DNA of 64,000 bases. Origin: CAWAQA01 sp963784065. Its GTDB lineage: Bacteria; Acidobacteriota; Vicinamibacteria; Vicinamibacterales; UBA2999. The DNA is taken from the NCBI GenBank assembly GCA_963784065.1, contig CAWAQA010000001.1, positions 124,001-188,000 on the forward strand. The letters are read 5' to 3'. Position 1 is the stretch's first letter, and every line of letters begins with the position of its first letter. Under the pieces are notes generated by a model that was not told the DNA's origin, did not search any database, and was given only the letters and a program-made list of their open reading frames with translations. Shown here one piece after another: positions 1 through 8,901 of the stretch. A program made the translations under genes and the position numbers.

Positions 1-1
1 G

Positions 2-241
2 CTCATCGGCTTCGCGGGCCCGCGGGTGATCGAGCAGACGATCCGGCAGAAGCTGCCCGAGGGGTTCCAGCGCAGCGAGTTCCTCGTCGATCACGGCATG
101 CTGGACCTCGTCGTGGACCGCCGCGAGATGAAGGCCACGATTGCCCGCGCGCTGCGGTTCATGCGCGCCGAGCCGGTACGCGCCGCGCGCCCCGCGCCGG
201 TCGCCGTGGGAGCAGGCACGGCCGCGGAATCCTCGATCTGA
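2..241 (+). CDS. accD: Acetyl-CoA carboxylase carboxyltransferase subunit beta, C-terminal end (partial)
   Basis: The reading frame is open at the left window edge and ends with TGA at 239-241, so only the last 79 residues are present. The segment GFAGPRVIEQTIRQKLPEGF followed by SEFLVDHGMLD is the typical end of the AccD carboxyltransferase fold, which transfers carboxyl from biotin-BCCP to acetyl-CoA in the first committed step of fatty acid synthesis. The last ~25 residues are an Ala/Pro-rich tail with no family signature. The stop overlaps the start region of folC, so accD and folC are probably cotranscribed; accD-folC linkage is common in bacteria. The zinc-ribbon N-terminus lies outside the window. 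Confidence 0.93.
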   Translation, partial: LIGFAGPRVIEQTIRQKLPEGFQRSEFLVDHGMLDLVVDRREMKATIARALRFMRAEPVRAARPAPVAVGAGTAAESSI

Positions 242-242
242 G

Positions 243-1512
243 GTGCTCGACCGCCTCTTCGCGCTCGAGACCTTTGGCATCAAGCTGGGGCTCGAGAACA
301 TCTCGCGCCTGTGCGAGGCGCTCGGCCATCCCGAACGCCGTTTCACGTCCATCCACGTCGCCGGCACCAACGGCAAGGGCTCGGTCACGGCCATGGTGCA
401 TGCCGCGCTCGTCAGTGGCGGCGTCCGTGCCGCCCGCTACATCTCGCCTCACCTCGTTGACCTGAACGAGCGGTTCGTCATCGGGACGGCGGCGGTGGAT
501 TCCGCCGCGCTCGAGAGCGTCGCCGCGCGCGTGATCCCGCTGGCGGAGGAGCTGAAGGCGACGTTCTTCGAGGCGACCACGGCGATCGCCTTCGAGCTGT
601 TCCGTCAGGCCGACGTGCAGGTGGCCGTGATCGAAGTCGGCCTGGGCGGCCGGTTCGACGCGACCAACGTCGTGACTCCCGTGGCCGGCGCCATCACGTC
701 GATCGGGCTCGACCATCAGCAGCACCTGGGCGACACCATCGAGGCGATCGCCTTCGAGAAAGCCGGCATCGTGAAGCCGGGCATGACCATCGTCGCCGGC
801 GCGATGCCGGAGGCGGCATTCGACGTCATCGGCCGCGCCGCCCGCGGGCGCGGTGCGCGGCTGATTCGGGCCGGCGACGGCGCCATCGTGGACGCGGTCA
901 TCACGGACGGCCAGGCCTCGCTCTCCATCGAGACGCCGGCCGGCAGGTATGGTCCGCTGACGCTCGCGTTGCGCGGCGATCACCAGGTTGCCAATGCCCT
1001 CGTCGCCATACGCGTCCTCGAGGCCGCACGAGAGGCCGGCGTCGCCGTGTCCGCGGATGCCATCGAGCGCGGCCTCGTCGGACGTGATGTGGCCGGCGCG
1101 GCTCGAACTGATCGCCATCGAGGGTGGCCGGCGCGTGCTGCTCGATGCCGCGCACAACGTGGACGGCGCCCGCGCGCTGGCCGCGTACCTCGGTCGATGG
1201 CATCCGGAGCGGCCCGCGCTCGTCATCGCCGTCATGCGTGACAAGGACGTGGACGGGATGCTGGCGGCGCTGCTCCCGGTGACGTCCGCGGTCGTCGCGA
1301 CCGAGGCGGCCACCCCGCGGGCGATGCCGGCGGCAGATCTCGCGCGCCACGTTGCGGCGGCGGATCCGGCCCGGCCCGTCCGCGTCGAGCGCGACGCCGC
1401 GCGGGCGGTTGGCCTGGCCATCGGCGCCGCCGAAACGGTGTGCGTCGCCGGGTCGATTTTCCTCGCCGGCGCCGTTCGCGACGGCCTTCGGCGCCGTGCT
1501 ATCCTGCGATGA
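243..1512 (+). CDS. folC: Bifunctional folylpolyglutamate synthase / dihydrofolate synthase (one indel)
   Basis: Mur-ligase-family enzyme that adds L-glutamate to dihydropteroate and to folates using ATP. The P-loop appears as HVAGTNGKGS about 40 residues in, followed by YISPHL and EVGLGGRFDATN, all typical of FolC; LLDAAHNVDGARAL in the second half is the C-terminal domain signature. The start is GTG at 243, two bases after the accD stop, because the conserved LDRLFALETFGIKLGLENI begins there. Homology moves to the next frame at about 1080, where one G seems to be extra (CTC GTC [G] GAC GTG); with it removed the protein is about 422 residues, normal for FolC. The break is probably a consensus error. 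The gene lies in an accD-folC-lptD run. Confidence 0.93.
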
Positions 1513-1528
1513 TTCCCCGACGTGGTCC

Positions 1529-3887
1529 ATGGTGTTCTTACGGTTTCTGCTCCCGTTCAGCGTCTGTCTTCTTGCCGCGTCGGCCGCGGCGCAGCCTCCG
1601 CCGGCGCCTGCGCCTGTGCCCGTGCCCGCGCCCGTGACGGTCCCGGCCCAGCAGCGCGGCCTGCTCGACCTTCTCGACGCGGGGCAATGGCGCATCGAAC
1701 AGCTCTCCGCCGATCACTGGCGCCTGACCGGGGATGTCGAGTGGGAGCCGCCCGGCTCCGGCCTGAAATTCTCGGCCGATCAGGTCGAGCTCTTCACGGT
1801 GACGAACACGCTCGTCGCGACGGGCAACGTCGTCTTCACGAATCCTGAAGGGCGCATCGCCGCGGAACGGATCGAGTACCGACTGGAATACCGGCAAGGG
1901 AACGTTCCACCAGGCGTCCGGCATCATGTCGCTCGGTCCGACCGTTGACCGGGCACAGTTCGGCAACCAGGATCCCGACGTCTACTTTTACGGCGACACG
2001 ATCGAGAAGATCAGCGGCCGGCAGTACAAGATCACACGCGGCGGGTTCACCACGTGCGTACAGCCGACGCCGCGGTGGGAGGTCACGAGCGGCAGCGTGA
2101 CGATCAACCTCGACGAGTACGCGATCGCGCGCAACATGGTCTTGCGGGTGAAAGGCGTCCCGCTCATGTACCTGCCGGTCATCTACTACCCGATCCAGGA
2201 CGACGAGCGCGCCACCGGGTTCCTGATGCCGACCTACGGCACGATCGACGCTGCGCGGGCAGTCGCTGAGCAACGCGTTCTTCTGGGCGATAGGCCGCAG
2301 CCAGGACGCGACCTTCGTTCACGACTGGTTCACGAACACGGGGCAAGGTATGGGCGGCGAGTACCGCTACCAGTCCAACGCGTCCTCGTGGGGCAACCTG
2401 CGCCTCTACCAGTTCTCACAGAACGAGACCCAGTTCACCGACAACGGCGTGTCCACCACCCTGCCCGAGAGCCGGAGCTTCCAGGTACTGGGTTCACTGG
2501 TGCAGAGCCTCGGCGGGACGGTGCGGGCGCGCGCCCGCGTGGACTACTTTTCCGACATCACGACGGAGCAGCTCTACCAGCAGAACATCCACTACTCGAC
2601 GCGTGCGGCCCGCGTGATCGACGGCGGCGTCTCGGCGGGCGTCGGCTGGCTGTCCACGAGTGCCCAGTACATGCGCAACGAGATCTTCGACGGCGCGACG
2701 CGTTCGACCGTCCTCGGCAGCACCCCGCGCCTCACGGCGATCGTGGCGCCACAGCGGCTGCTGCGTCTCCCCGTGTACGCATCGCTCAACACCGACTTCG
2801 CGTACCTGCCGTACCGCACCGTCAACAACGGCGTCATCGAACTGGACAACAGCCTCGGGCCGCGCGAATATCGCTCCGGCGCTGCGCGTGCCGCTGTCGA
2901 CGCTGACCTATCTGTCGGTCACGCAGACCGCCACCAGCCAGACGACATACTACTCGCGCAGCCTCGAGTCCTCCGGCCGGCTGGGATCCGATTCGCTGGT
3001 GCGCCAGGCGCTGACCGATGCGTACCGACGTGATCGGACCGGTCTTCAACAAGATCTGGGACACGCCGACGAGCCGTTCGCGGGAGCGAATGAAGCACGT
3101 CATCGAGCCGGCCTTCGCGGTCGACTACATGACAGAGATCGACAACCAGGCGAGGGTGCCGCTGATCAGCGACGTCTCCGATTTCATCGTCGGCGGGGCC
3201 GCGCGTTTTACCTACGGGCTCACCAACCGGTTCTTCTACCGCAGCCGGCCGGTGGACGGCACGCCCTCGACGACGCGCGAGTTCATCAGCGTCGGGCTGC
3301 AGCAGACCTATTACTCCAACCCGTTGTCGAGCCGGTACGACACGACTTACGTCAGCGCCACCGGGCGGCCGGAGGCCGTCGAGCTGTCGCCGGTTGCGGT
3401 GACCGCGCGAGTGTCCCCGAGCGCGACCATCGACGCCACGACCAGGCTCGAATACGACGTGACCGGCAACGGGCTGCAGATCTTCACCACCGGCACCAAC
3501 ATGCAGCTGATTCCGCCGGCGCGCGGCGGGGGAGCCGGCCCGGCCGTCGATGTCGGCAAACGTCAGCTATAGCCGGTACCGGCTACAGCCCCAGCGCAGT
3601 CGACCAACAGCGCGCTGCAGCTGTCCACCACGAGCCGGTGGCTGCAGGGCCGCATCGCCAGCAGCTACGCGCTCAGCCTGGACATCGCCCGTGGCTACCT
3701 CCAGAGCCAGAGTGTCATGGCGTCATACATGGCACAGTGCTGCGGGCTGCAGGCCGACTTCCAGAGGTATAACTATCCGACGGGCGCCGGATTCCCCATT
3801 CCGTCCGACCGCCGGTTCAACTTCTCGTTCGTGCTCGCGGGCCTGGGCACGTTCTCCAACTTCTTCGGCGCATTCGGCCAGCGGTAG
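1529..3887 (+). CDS. lptD: LPS-assembly protein LptD (OstA), reconstructed across about seven indels
   Basis: Outer-membrane beta-barrel that, with LptE, inserts lipopolysaccharide into the outer leaflet. It starts at ATG 1529, 17 bases after folC, with a hydrophobic signal segment (MVFLRFLLPFSVCLLAASAA) and a Pro-rich linker. An OstA/LptA-like beta-jellyroll follows (GDVEWEPPG, ADQVELFTVTNTLVATGNV), then the barrel with GVPLMYLPVIYYP and RGQSLSNAFFWAI, both typical of LptD. Homology moves through the frames at about 1889, 2244, 2866, 3017, 3549, 3580 and 3605; every shift fits a single extra base after a third codon position. The protein ends at TAG 3885-3887 after a short aromatic-rich tail, about 784 residues once corrected, a normal length. 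The many breaks resemble consensus error, not decay, because all barrel motifs persist. Confidence 0.88.
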
Positions 3888-3892
3888 CGTGG

Positions 3893-4908
3893 ATGGTTGA
3901 CGTGCTCGTCACCGGCGGCGCCGGGTTCATCGGCAGCAACTTCGTCCGCTACGCCCTGGCGCGCCACGCTGACTGGCGCGTCACGACGCTCGACAAGCTG
4001 ACCTACGCCGGCCGGCGCGAGAACCTGCACGACGTGATGGACGACCCGCGGCACACCTTCGTGCACGGCGACATCGCCGACGCGCCGGTGAGCGGGCCGC
4101 TGGTCGAGCAGGCTGAGGTCGTCGTCCATTTTGCGGCGGAGACGCACGTCGATCGGTCGATCCTCGCCGCCGGCGAGTTCATCCGGACCGATATCGAAGG
4201 CACGTTCGTGCTGCTCGAGGCGGCGCGGCGCGCGACTCGCCTGCGCCGCTTCGTGCAGATCTCGACCGACGAGGTGTACGGCAACGTGCCGTCCGGCGCC
4301 AGCAGCGAGACCGACGAGCTGCGGCCGCGCAATCCCTATTCCGCGAGCAAGGCGGGGGCGGACCGGCTCGCCTACAGCTACTGGGCCACCTACGATCTGC
4401 CCATCATCGTCACGCGGGCGTCGAACAACTACGGGCCGTACCAGTTCCCGGAGAAGGTCATCCCCCTGTTCGTCACCAACGCGATCGACGATATCCCCGT
4501 CCCGCTGTATGGCGACGGGCGCAACGTGCGCGACTGGCTGCACGTCGAGGATCACTGCCGGGCGATCGATCTGCTGATCGACAAGGGAGCAGGACGGTGA
4601 GGTCTACAACATCGGAGGCGGCAACGAGGTGATGAACGTCGATCTGACGCACCGCATCCTCGAGGCGCTCGGCAAGCCGTGTGTCGCTCGTCAAGCCGGT
4701 GCAGGATCGCCCGGGCCACGACCGCCGCTACTCCCTCGACACCGCAAAGCTGCGCGCGATGGGCTGGGCCCCGGCGGTGCCGTTCGAGGACGGGTTGCGC
4801 GGAACGATCGACTGGTATCAGCGCAACGAGTGGTGGTGGCGGCCGATCAAGGAGAACGATCCCGCGTTCCGGTCGTATTACCAGGCGCAATACGGGCGCC
4901 GCGACTGA
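3893..4908 (+). CDS. rmlB: dTDP-glucose 4,6-dehydratase (two indels)
   Basis: Extended short-chain dehydrogenase that converts dTDP-glucose to dTDP-4-keto-6-deoxyglucose, the second step of dTDP-rhamnose and other deoxysugar routes. Visible features are the Rossmann motif TGGAGFIGSNFVRY at the N-terminus, DKLTYAGRRENL, THVDRSI, the catalytic STDEVYG and YSASKAG (Tyr and Lys), and NNYGPYQFPEK. The frame breaks at about 4595 (GGA [C] GGT) and 4680 (CCG [T] GTG); between and after them GEVYNIGGGNE and SLVKPVQDRPGHDRRYSLD complete the RmlB C-terminus. The gene starts six bases after the lptD stop and is followed within six bases by another sugar-nucleotide reductase, so it belongs to an envelope polysaccharide cluster. 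rmlA, rmlC and rmlD are not in the window. Confidence 0.93.
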
Positions 4909-4913
4909 GGCTG

Positions 4914-5867
4914 GTGACACCGGTCGTTCTCGTCACCGGCGCAGCCGGGTTCGCCGGCAGTCACCTGCTCGAGCAGGTGGCTTCAGGCCCGCCTGCCGAT
5001 CTCGTCGCCTGGGCCCGCTCTGCGCCGCCGCCGCCGCTCGCGGGCCTCGCCCGCTGGAACACCGTTGACCTGCTCGATCGCGATCATGTGCGCCGGGCGA
5101 TCGCGGAGCTGAAGCCGTCCCGTGTGTATCACTGCGCGGGCGCCGCACATGTCGCCGAATCGTGGTCGCGCACTGCCGATACGCTCTCGACGAACGTGCT
5201 GGCGACGCACTACCTCTTCGACGCGATCCGCCGCGCCGGCGTCGAGTGCCGCGTGCTGATACCCGGGTCGGCGCATGTCTATGCGCCGTCAGAGAGGCCG
5301 ATTGCCGAGGATGCGCCGCTCGCGCCGGCAAGCCCGTACGCGATCAGCAAGCTCGCCCAGGAGCAGCTCGGCGCGCAAGCGCTGGTGCAGGACGGGATCG
5401 TCACGATCCTGCCGCGCGTGTTCAACCACACGGGCGCACGCCAGCGTCCCTCGTTCGCGGCCCCGAGCATGGCGCGCCAGATCGCGCTCATCGAGCGCGG
5501 CGCGCTCGAGCCGGTGATCAAGGTCGGCAATCTCGCCGCCGAGCGCGACCTCACCGACGTCCGCGACACCGTCCGCGCCTACACGATGCTCATGGAGCGG
5601 GGTACGCCAGGCGTCGTTTACAACGTCGCCTCCGGCGTGGGGCGCTCCGCGCAGGCGGTGCTCGACTCCCTCCTGTCGCGCGCGCGCGTGCCCGTGCGCG
5701 TCGAGATCGACCCCGCGCGCCTGCGCCCGAACGACATTCCGGTCCTCGTCGGCGATCCAACCCGCCTGCGTGAGGCCACCGGGTGGACCGCGCGGATCCC
5801 CTTCGACCAGATGCTGGAGGACTTGCTCGATTACTGGCGGGGGGTGCCTGCGTCCCCTTCCGCCTGA
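4914..5867 (+). CDS. NAD-dependent epimerase/dehydratase, GDP-4-dehydro-6-deoxymannose reductase-like
   Basis: Intact SDR enzyme of about 317 residues. The start is taken as GTG 4914, just after the rmlB stop, because VVLVTGAAGFAGSHLLEQ (nucleotide-binding TGxxGFxGxxL) begins four codons in. SPYAISKLAQE carries the catalytic Tyr and Lys; FNHTGARQRPSF, VGNLAAERDLTDVRD and NDIPVLVGDPTRLREATGW match the GDP-6-deoxy-D-lyxo-4-hexulose reductase (Rmd) and GDP-mannose 4,6-dehydratase group. By position after rmlB it should act on a nucleotide-activated 4-keto-6-deoxyhexose, but the exact substrate cannot be read from the sequence. The TGA stop at 5865-5867 lies inside a short palindromic repeat (CCGCCTGAAGGCGG), so the repeat sets the C-terminus. 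Confidence 0.82.
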   Translation: MTPVVLVTGAAGFAGSHLLEQVASGPPADLVAWARSAPPPPLAGLARWNTVDLLDRDHVRRAIAELKPSRVYHCAGAAHVAESWSRTADTLSTNVLATHYLFDAIRRAGVECRVLIPGSAHVYAPSERPIAEDAPLAPASPYAISKLAQEQLGAQALVQDGIVTILPRVFNHTGARQRPSFAAPSMARQIALIERGALEPVIKVGNLAAERDLTDVRDTVRAYTMLMERGTPGVVYNVASGVGRSAQAVLDSLLSRARVPVRVEIDPARLRPNDIPVLVGDPTRLREATGWTARIPFDQMLEDLLDYWRGVPASPSA

Positions 5868-6000
5868 AGGCGGAAGCCACAACTCCTTGTATTCATGTAG
5901 AGGCCGACCTTCAGATCGGCCTGGGCCGGCCGCCACGCCACTCGCGACGCGAAGTCAGCCGGCTTACCGCTGAAGGCGGGTCCTTCCGGACGCGCCGATC
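5857..6000. repeat. Intergenic cluster of three short palindromic repeats
   Basis: Three different hairpin units are stacked: TTCCGCCTGAAGGCGGAA (5859-5876) followed by GCCAC; AGGCCGACCTTCAGATCGGCCT (5901-5922); and a GGCGGGTCCTTCCGGAC unit (about 5975-5991). Each belongs to a family found elsewhere in the window (43.1, 50.0, 51.7 and 61.5 kb). They fill the gap between the rmd-like gene and the radical SAM gene. Confidence 0.75.
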
Positions 6001-6046
6001 GGGTTGGGACTGGCGTGTTACACTAGGCGAACATACGACGAATACA

Positions 6047-7075
6047 ATGGGAATCGCGCCGCTTCTGTTCGATCTCGGCAAGGCCAGGCCGACGACCCGG
6101 CAGATCGCCGACCTGGTCAAAGCCGGCGGCGCCGACGCCCTGACCGACGCGGTCCGCCGCGCCGATGCCGCCCGCTACCAGGAGGTCGCGTGCCGGTCGG
6201 CTCTCAACCGCGTGAAGGGCATGCCCTTCGAGTGGACGCTGAATCCCTATCGCGGCTGCACCCACGGCTGTCACTACTGCTATGCCCGGCGCTACCAGAC
6301 GCAGTTCGAGCTCGGCGCAGACGACGAGTTCGCGTCGATCATCTTCGTGAAGACGAACTTCGTCGAAGTCTTACGCCGCGAGCTGCGCAAGCCGTCGTGG
6401 CAGGGCGAGTACGTGGCCGTCGGCACCGCCACCGACTGCTACCAGCCGATCGAAGGTCACTACAAGCTGACGCGCCGGTCGCTTGAAGCGCTCTGCGAGT
6501 TCCGGAACCCGGCAGGCGTTGTGACCAAGGGACCGATGGTCGTCCGCGACAAGGACGTGCTCGCGGACCTGTCGCGGACTGCGGGCTGCAGCGTCTACAT
6601 CAGCGTCCCCACAGTAGACGAGGAGGCGTGGCGTCAGCTCGAGCCCGGTACCGCGCATCCGCTGCAGCGGCTCCGCGCCGTCCGCGAGCTCGTGAACGCA
6701 GGCGTCCGCGCCGGTGTACTGATGAACCCCATCGTCCCGGGTATCTCGTCGAAGCCGGCGCTCCTCGAGCGGACGATGAAGGCGATCGCCGACCACGGCG
6801 CGCAGTTCGTCGGCTGCAACGTGATGTTCCTCGAGGGCGGGACGCGCGATCATTTCATGCGCTGGCTCACGCAGGAGTACCCGCAGCTGGTCGAGGGTTA
6901 CACGCAGCTCTACGCGGGCAAGTACGCGCCTGCCTCGTACCGCAAGGAGGTCCAGACCGTCGTCAGCCTGCTGCGCACGAAATACGGCATGCACACGCGT
7001 AACCGCGACGAGGATGGAACCACGAAGCAGGATCCGGCGACCGAATCCGAGCAGCAGATACTCGAATGGAAGTGA
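6047..7075 (+). CDS. Radical SAM protein, SplB-like / Rv2578c family
   Basis: Intact protein of 342 residues. CTHGCHYCYARRY (near residue 75) is the CxxxCxxC motif that binds the SAM-cleaving [4Fe-4S] cluster. YRGCTHGCHYC, ATDCYQPIE, TKGPMVVRDKDVL and PGISSKPALLE match the Rv2578c / PA0069 family, related to spore photoproduct lyase; the substrate is unknown for that family. ATG 6047 is chosen because the frame upstream runs through palindromic repeats and has no conserved sequence. A TACACT hexamer lies about 22 bases before the start. The C-terminal tail (DEDGTTKQDPATESEQQ) is hydrophilic. The stop is immediately followed by a palindromic repeat. Confidence 0.87.
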   Translation: MGIAPLLFDLGKARPTTRQIADLVKAGGADALTDAVRRADAARYQEVACRSALNRVKGMPFEWTLNPYRGCTHGCHYCYARRYQTQFELGADDEFASIIFVKTNFVEVLRRELRKPSWQGEYVAVGTATDCYQPIEGHYKLTRRSLEALCEFRNPAGVVTKGPMVVRDKDVLADLSRTAGCSVYISVPTVDEEAWRQLEPGTAHPLQRLRAVRELVNAGVRAGVLMNPIVPGISSKPALLERTMKAIADHGAQFVGCNVMFLEGGTRDHFMRWLTQEYPQLVEGYTQLYAGKYAPASYRKEVQTVVSLLRTKYGMHTRNRDEDGTTKQDPATESEQQILEWK

Positions 7076-7182
7076 GCCGGCTGAAGAGCCGGCCCTGCGA
7101 GCTGGGTGTGAACTCCGTGCTCGTGGCTTGCCGGCTTCAGCCGGAAGAACTGCCTGCTGCCTACTGCCGGCTGCCGGCCGGT
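7071..7182. repeat. Palindromic repeats between the radical SAM and M28 genes
   Basis: GAGCCGGCTGAAGAGCCGGC starts at the radical SAM stop codon. TTGCCGGCTTCAGCCGGAAG (about 7127-7147) and a run of CTGCC/CTGCCGGC units (7149-7182) follow. The last unit runs into the minus-strand M28 gene and encodes its final residues and stop. Confidence 0.7.
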
Positions 7183-8754
7183 TTGAACACGCTGTTCGCG
7201 TTCCACTCCGGCGCGCGCTCGGCGTCCCCGACGCGGCGCACGAGCGCCACGAGCGCCCGCTGGAACGTCTCAGCCGACGCGAAATTCACCGGCTGCTTGC
7301 TGTCATCCGACGGCCGGTGATACCGCGTCGCCATCCACTGCTCCCAGGTCTTCCAACTTTCACGGTCGCCACCAGCACCGGTCATCAACATCACCGACGG
7401 CACCCCGACGCGCACGAAGTTGTACTGATCGCTGCGGATGAACACGTTCTGCGCCGGGATCGGATCCCGCTCGGCCTTGATGCCGACCGACTCGGCCGCC
7501 GCCTCGACGTCGCGCTGGAGCGACGACTCCTCCATGCCGAACGCGATCAGCGACTTCATCGGAATGATAGGCAGGAACATGTCGAGGTTGATGTTCGCCA
7601 CCAGCCGCGCGCCGGCCGGCAGCGAGGGCCGCTGCGCAAAGTAGTACGAGCCGAGCAGGTTGCGCTCCTCGGCTGTGACGGCGACGAACGCCAGGCTGCG
7701 CTTCGGCCTCGTCCCTGCGGCGCGAAGCCGCGCCGCGAGGTCGATCAGGCTCGCCACGCCCGACGCGTTGTCCATCGCGCCGTTGTAGATCACGTCGTCG
7801 CCCGACCCGAACTCCCCGACGTGATCGAGATGGGCCGTGAGGACGATGAACTCGTTGCGCAAGGACGGATCGCTTCCTTCGACGACGGCGACCACGTTCT
7901 CAGAGGGCACCACCTCCGACGTGCAGCGCAGTTGCGCGCGCACCGAGGTCTTCAGCGGAAAGCGCGGCAGCGCCGTGCCGGCCTTGACCGTCGCGAGCAG
8001 CGCGGACAGATCGTGGCCAGACCCTTCGAATAGCGGAGCCGCCGCCTCGTGGCTGACCGTCGCGGCCAGCTTCCGGCCGGCAAACTCCTCCTGGTCAGCC
8101 AGGCTGTAGGTTGGCTGCTGCGCGGTGGTGATCGTCCGCTCCCACTCGGCGCCCGCCTGGAACGGGTTGTAGATCATGAGTTGGCCGACCGCGCCATGTT
8201 CCTGCAGCACGCGCCAGCGCTCGCCGGCGGCCTGCCGATGCGCGACGACGGCCGCGGTGAGGCTGGCCGGCGCGCCCGCGAAATAGACCGCGACCTTGCC
8301 CTCGAGGTCCTCGCCCGACAAATCGTCGTGGCCGACCTCGGGCGCTGCGAGCCCGTAGCCGACGAACACCAGGGCGGCGTCGGTCGTGCCGCAGGCGCCC
8401 CGGCCGTTGAGCGCAATCTGCTTTGCCGGGTCGAGCGGCCGCCGCCGGCCCCCGGCCATGATGGCGACGTTCGAAGCCGCGCGATCGATCGTGATGGCCC
8501 GTAGCTCCACGGGCTGCAGGTAAGCTGTTCCCGGCGCCAGGGACTAACCCGAGCTTCTCGAACTGCTCCGCCACATACTCGGCGGCTTTCCGATGGCCCT
8601 CGGATCCGGCTGCTCGTCCCTTCAGAGCGTCGTCTGACAACCAGACCACGTGGTTCCACCACGAGGCAGCGGGGCCCTGCGCGCGAGCGAGGGACGCCGT
8701 GACCACGAGCGTGGCCGCGAGTACAAAGAGATGCTGGCGTCGATATGAAACCAA
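7161..8754 (-). CDS. Secreted M28 family zinc aminopeptidase with PA domain (one indel)
   Basis: Predicted secreted di-zinc aminopeptidase. The N-terminus has a hydrophobic signal peptide (RRQHLFVLAATLVVTASLARA); the likely start is TTG 8754. A protease-associated insert (FVGYGLAAPEVGHDDLSGED) follows, then the M28 core with metal ligands in TAHLDHVG, YNGAMDNASG, VTAEERNLLGS, NINLDM and RYHRPSDD. Homology changes frame at 8523, where one T seems extra (AGC [T] TAC); removing it joins PGAGNS to YLQPVELRAI. The corrected length is about 530 residues, normal for PA-containing M28 enzymes. The final residues FKPAGSRQ and the stop are encoded by a palindromic CTGCCGGC repeat. The next gene upstream on the same strand is clpA-like, with a repeat between them. 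Confidence 0.87.
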
Positions 8755-8784
8755 ATGGCCTCCAGGGGATGAAGGCCAATGTAA

Positions 8785-8901
8785 CACGCAGCCGGCAGCG
8801 GGCAGCCGGCGGCGCGCAGTCGGTGATGAAACCAGCGCAGAAATGAGAAACGGCGGACCTGAGGTCCGCCGCTTCAACTGCCTGCTGCCCGCTGCCGGCT
8901 A
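8785..8901. repeat. Palindromic repeats between the M28 and clpA-like genes
   Basis: GCAGCCGGCAGCGGGCAGCC near 8789 and CTGCCTGCTGCCCGCTGCCG near 8879 form a long inverted pair with about 70 bases between. Inside is a second small palindrome, GCGGACCTGAGGTCCGC (8851-8867). Both genes read leftwards, so this could act as a processing or termination hairpin between them. Confidence 0.65.
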
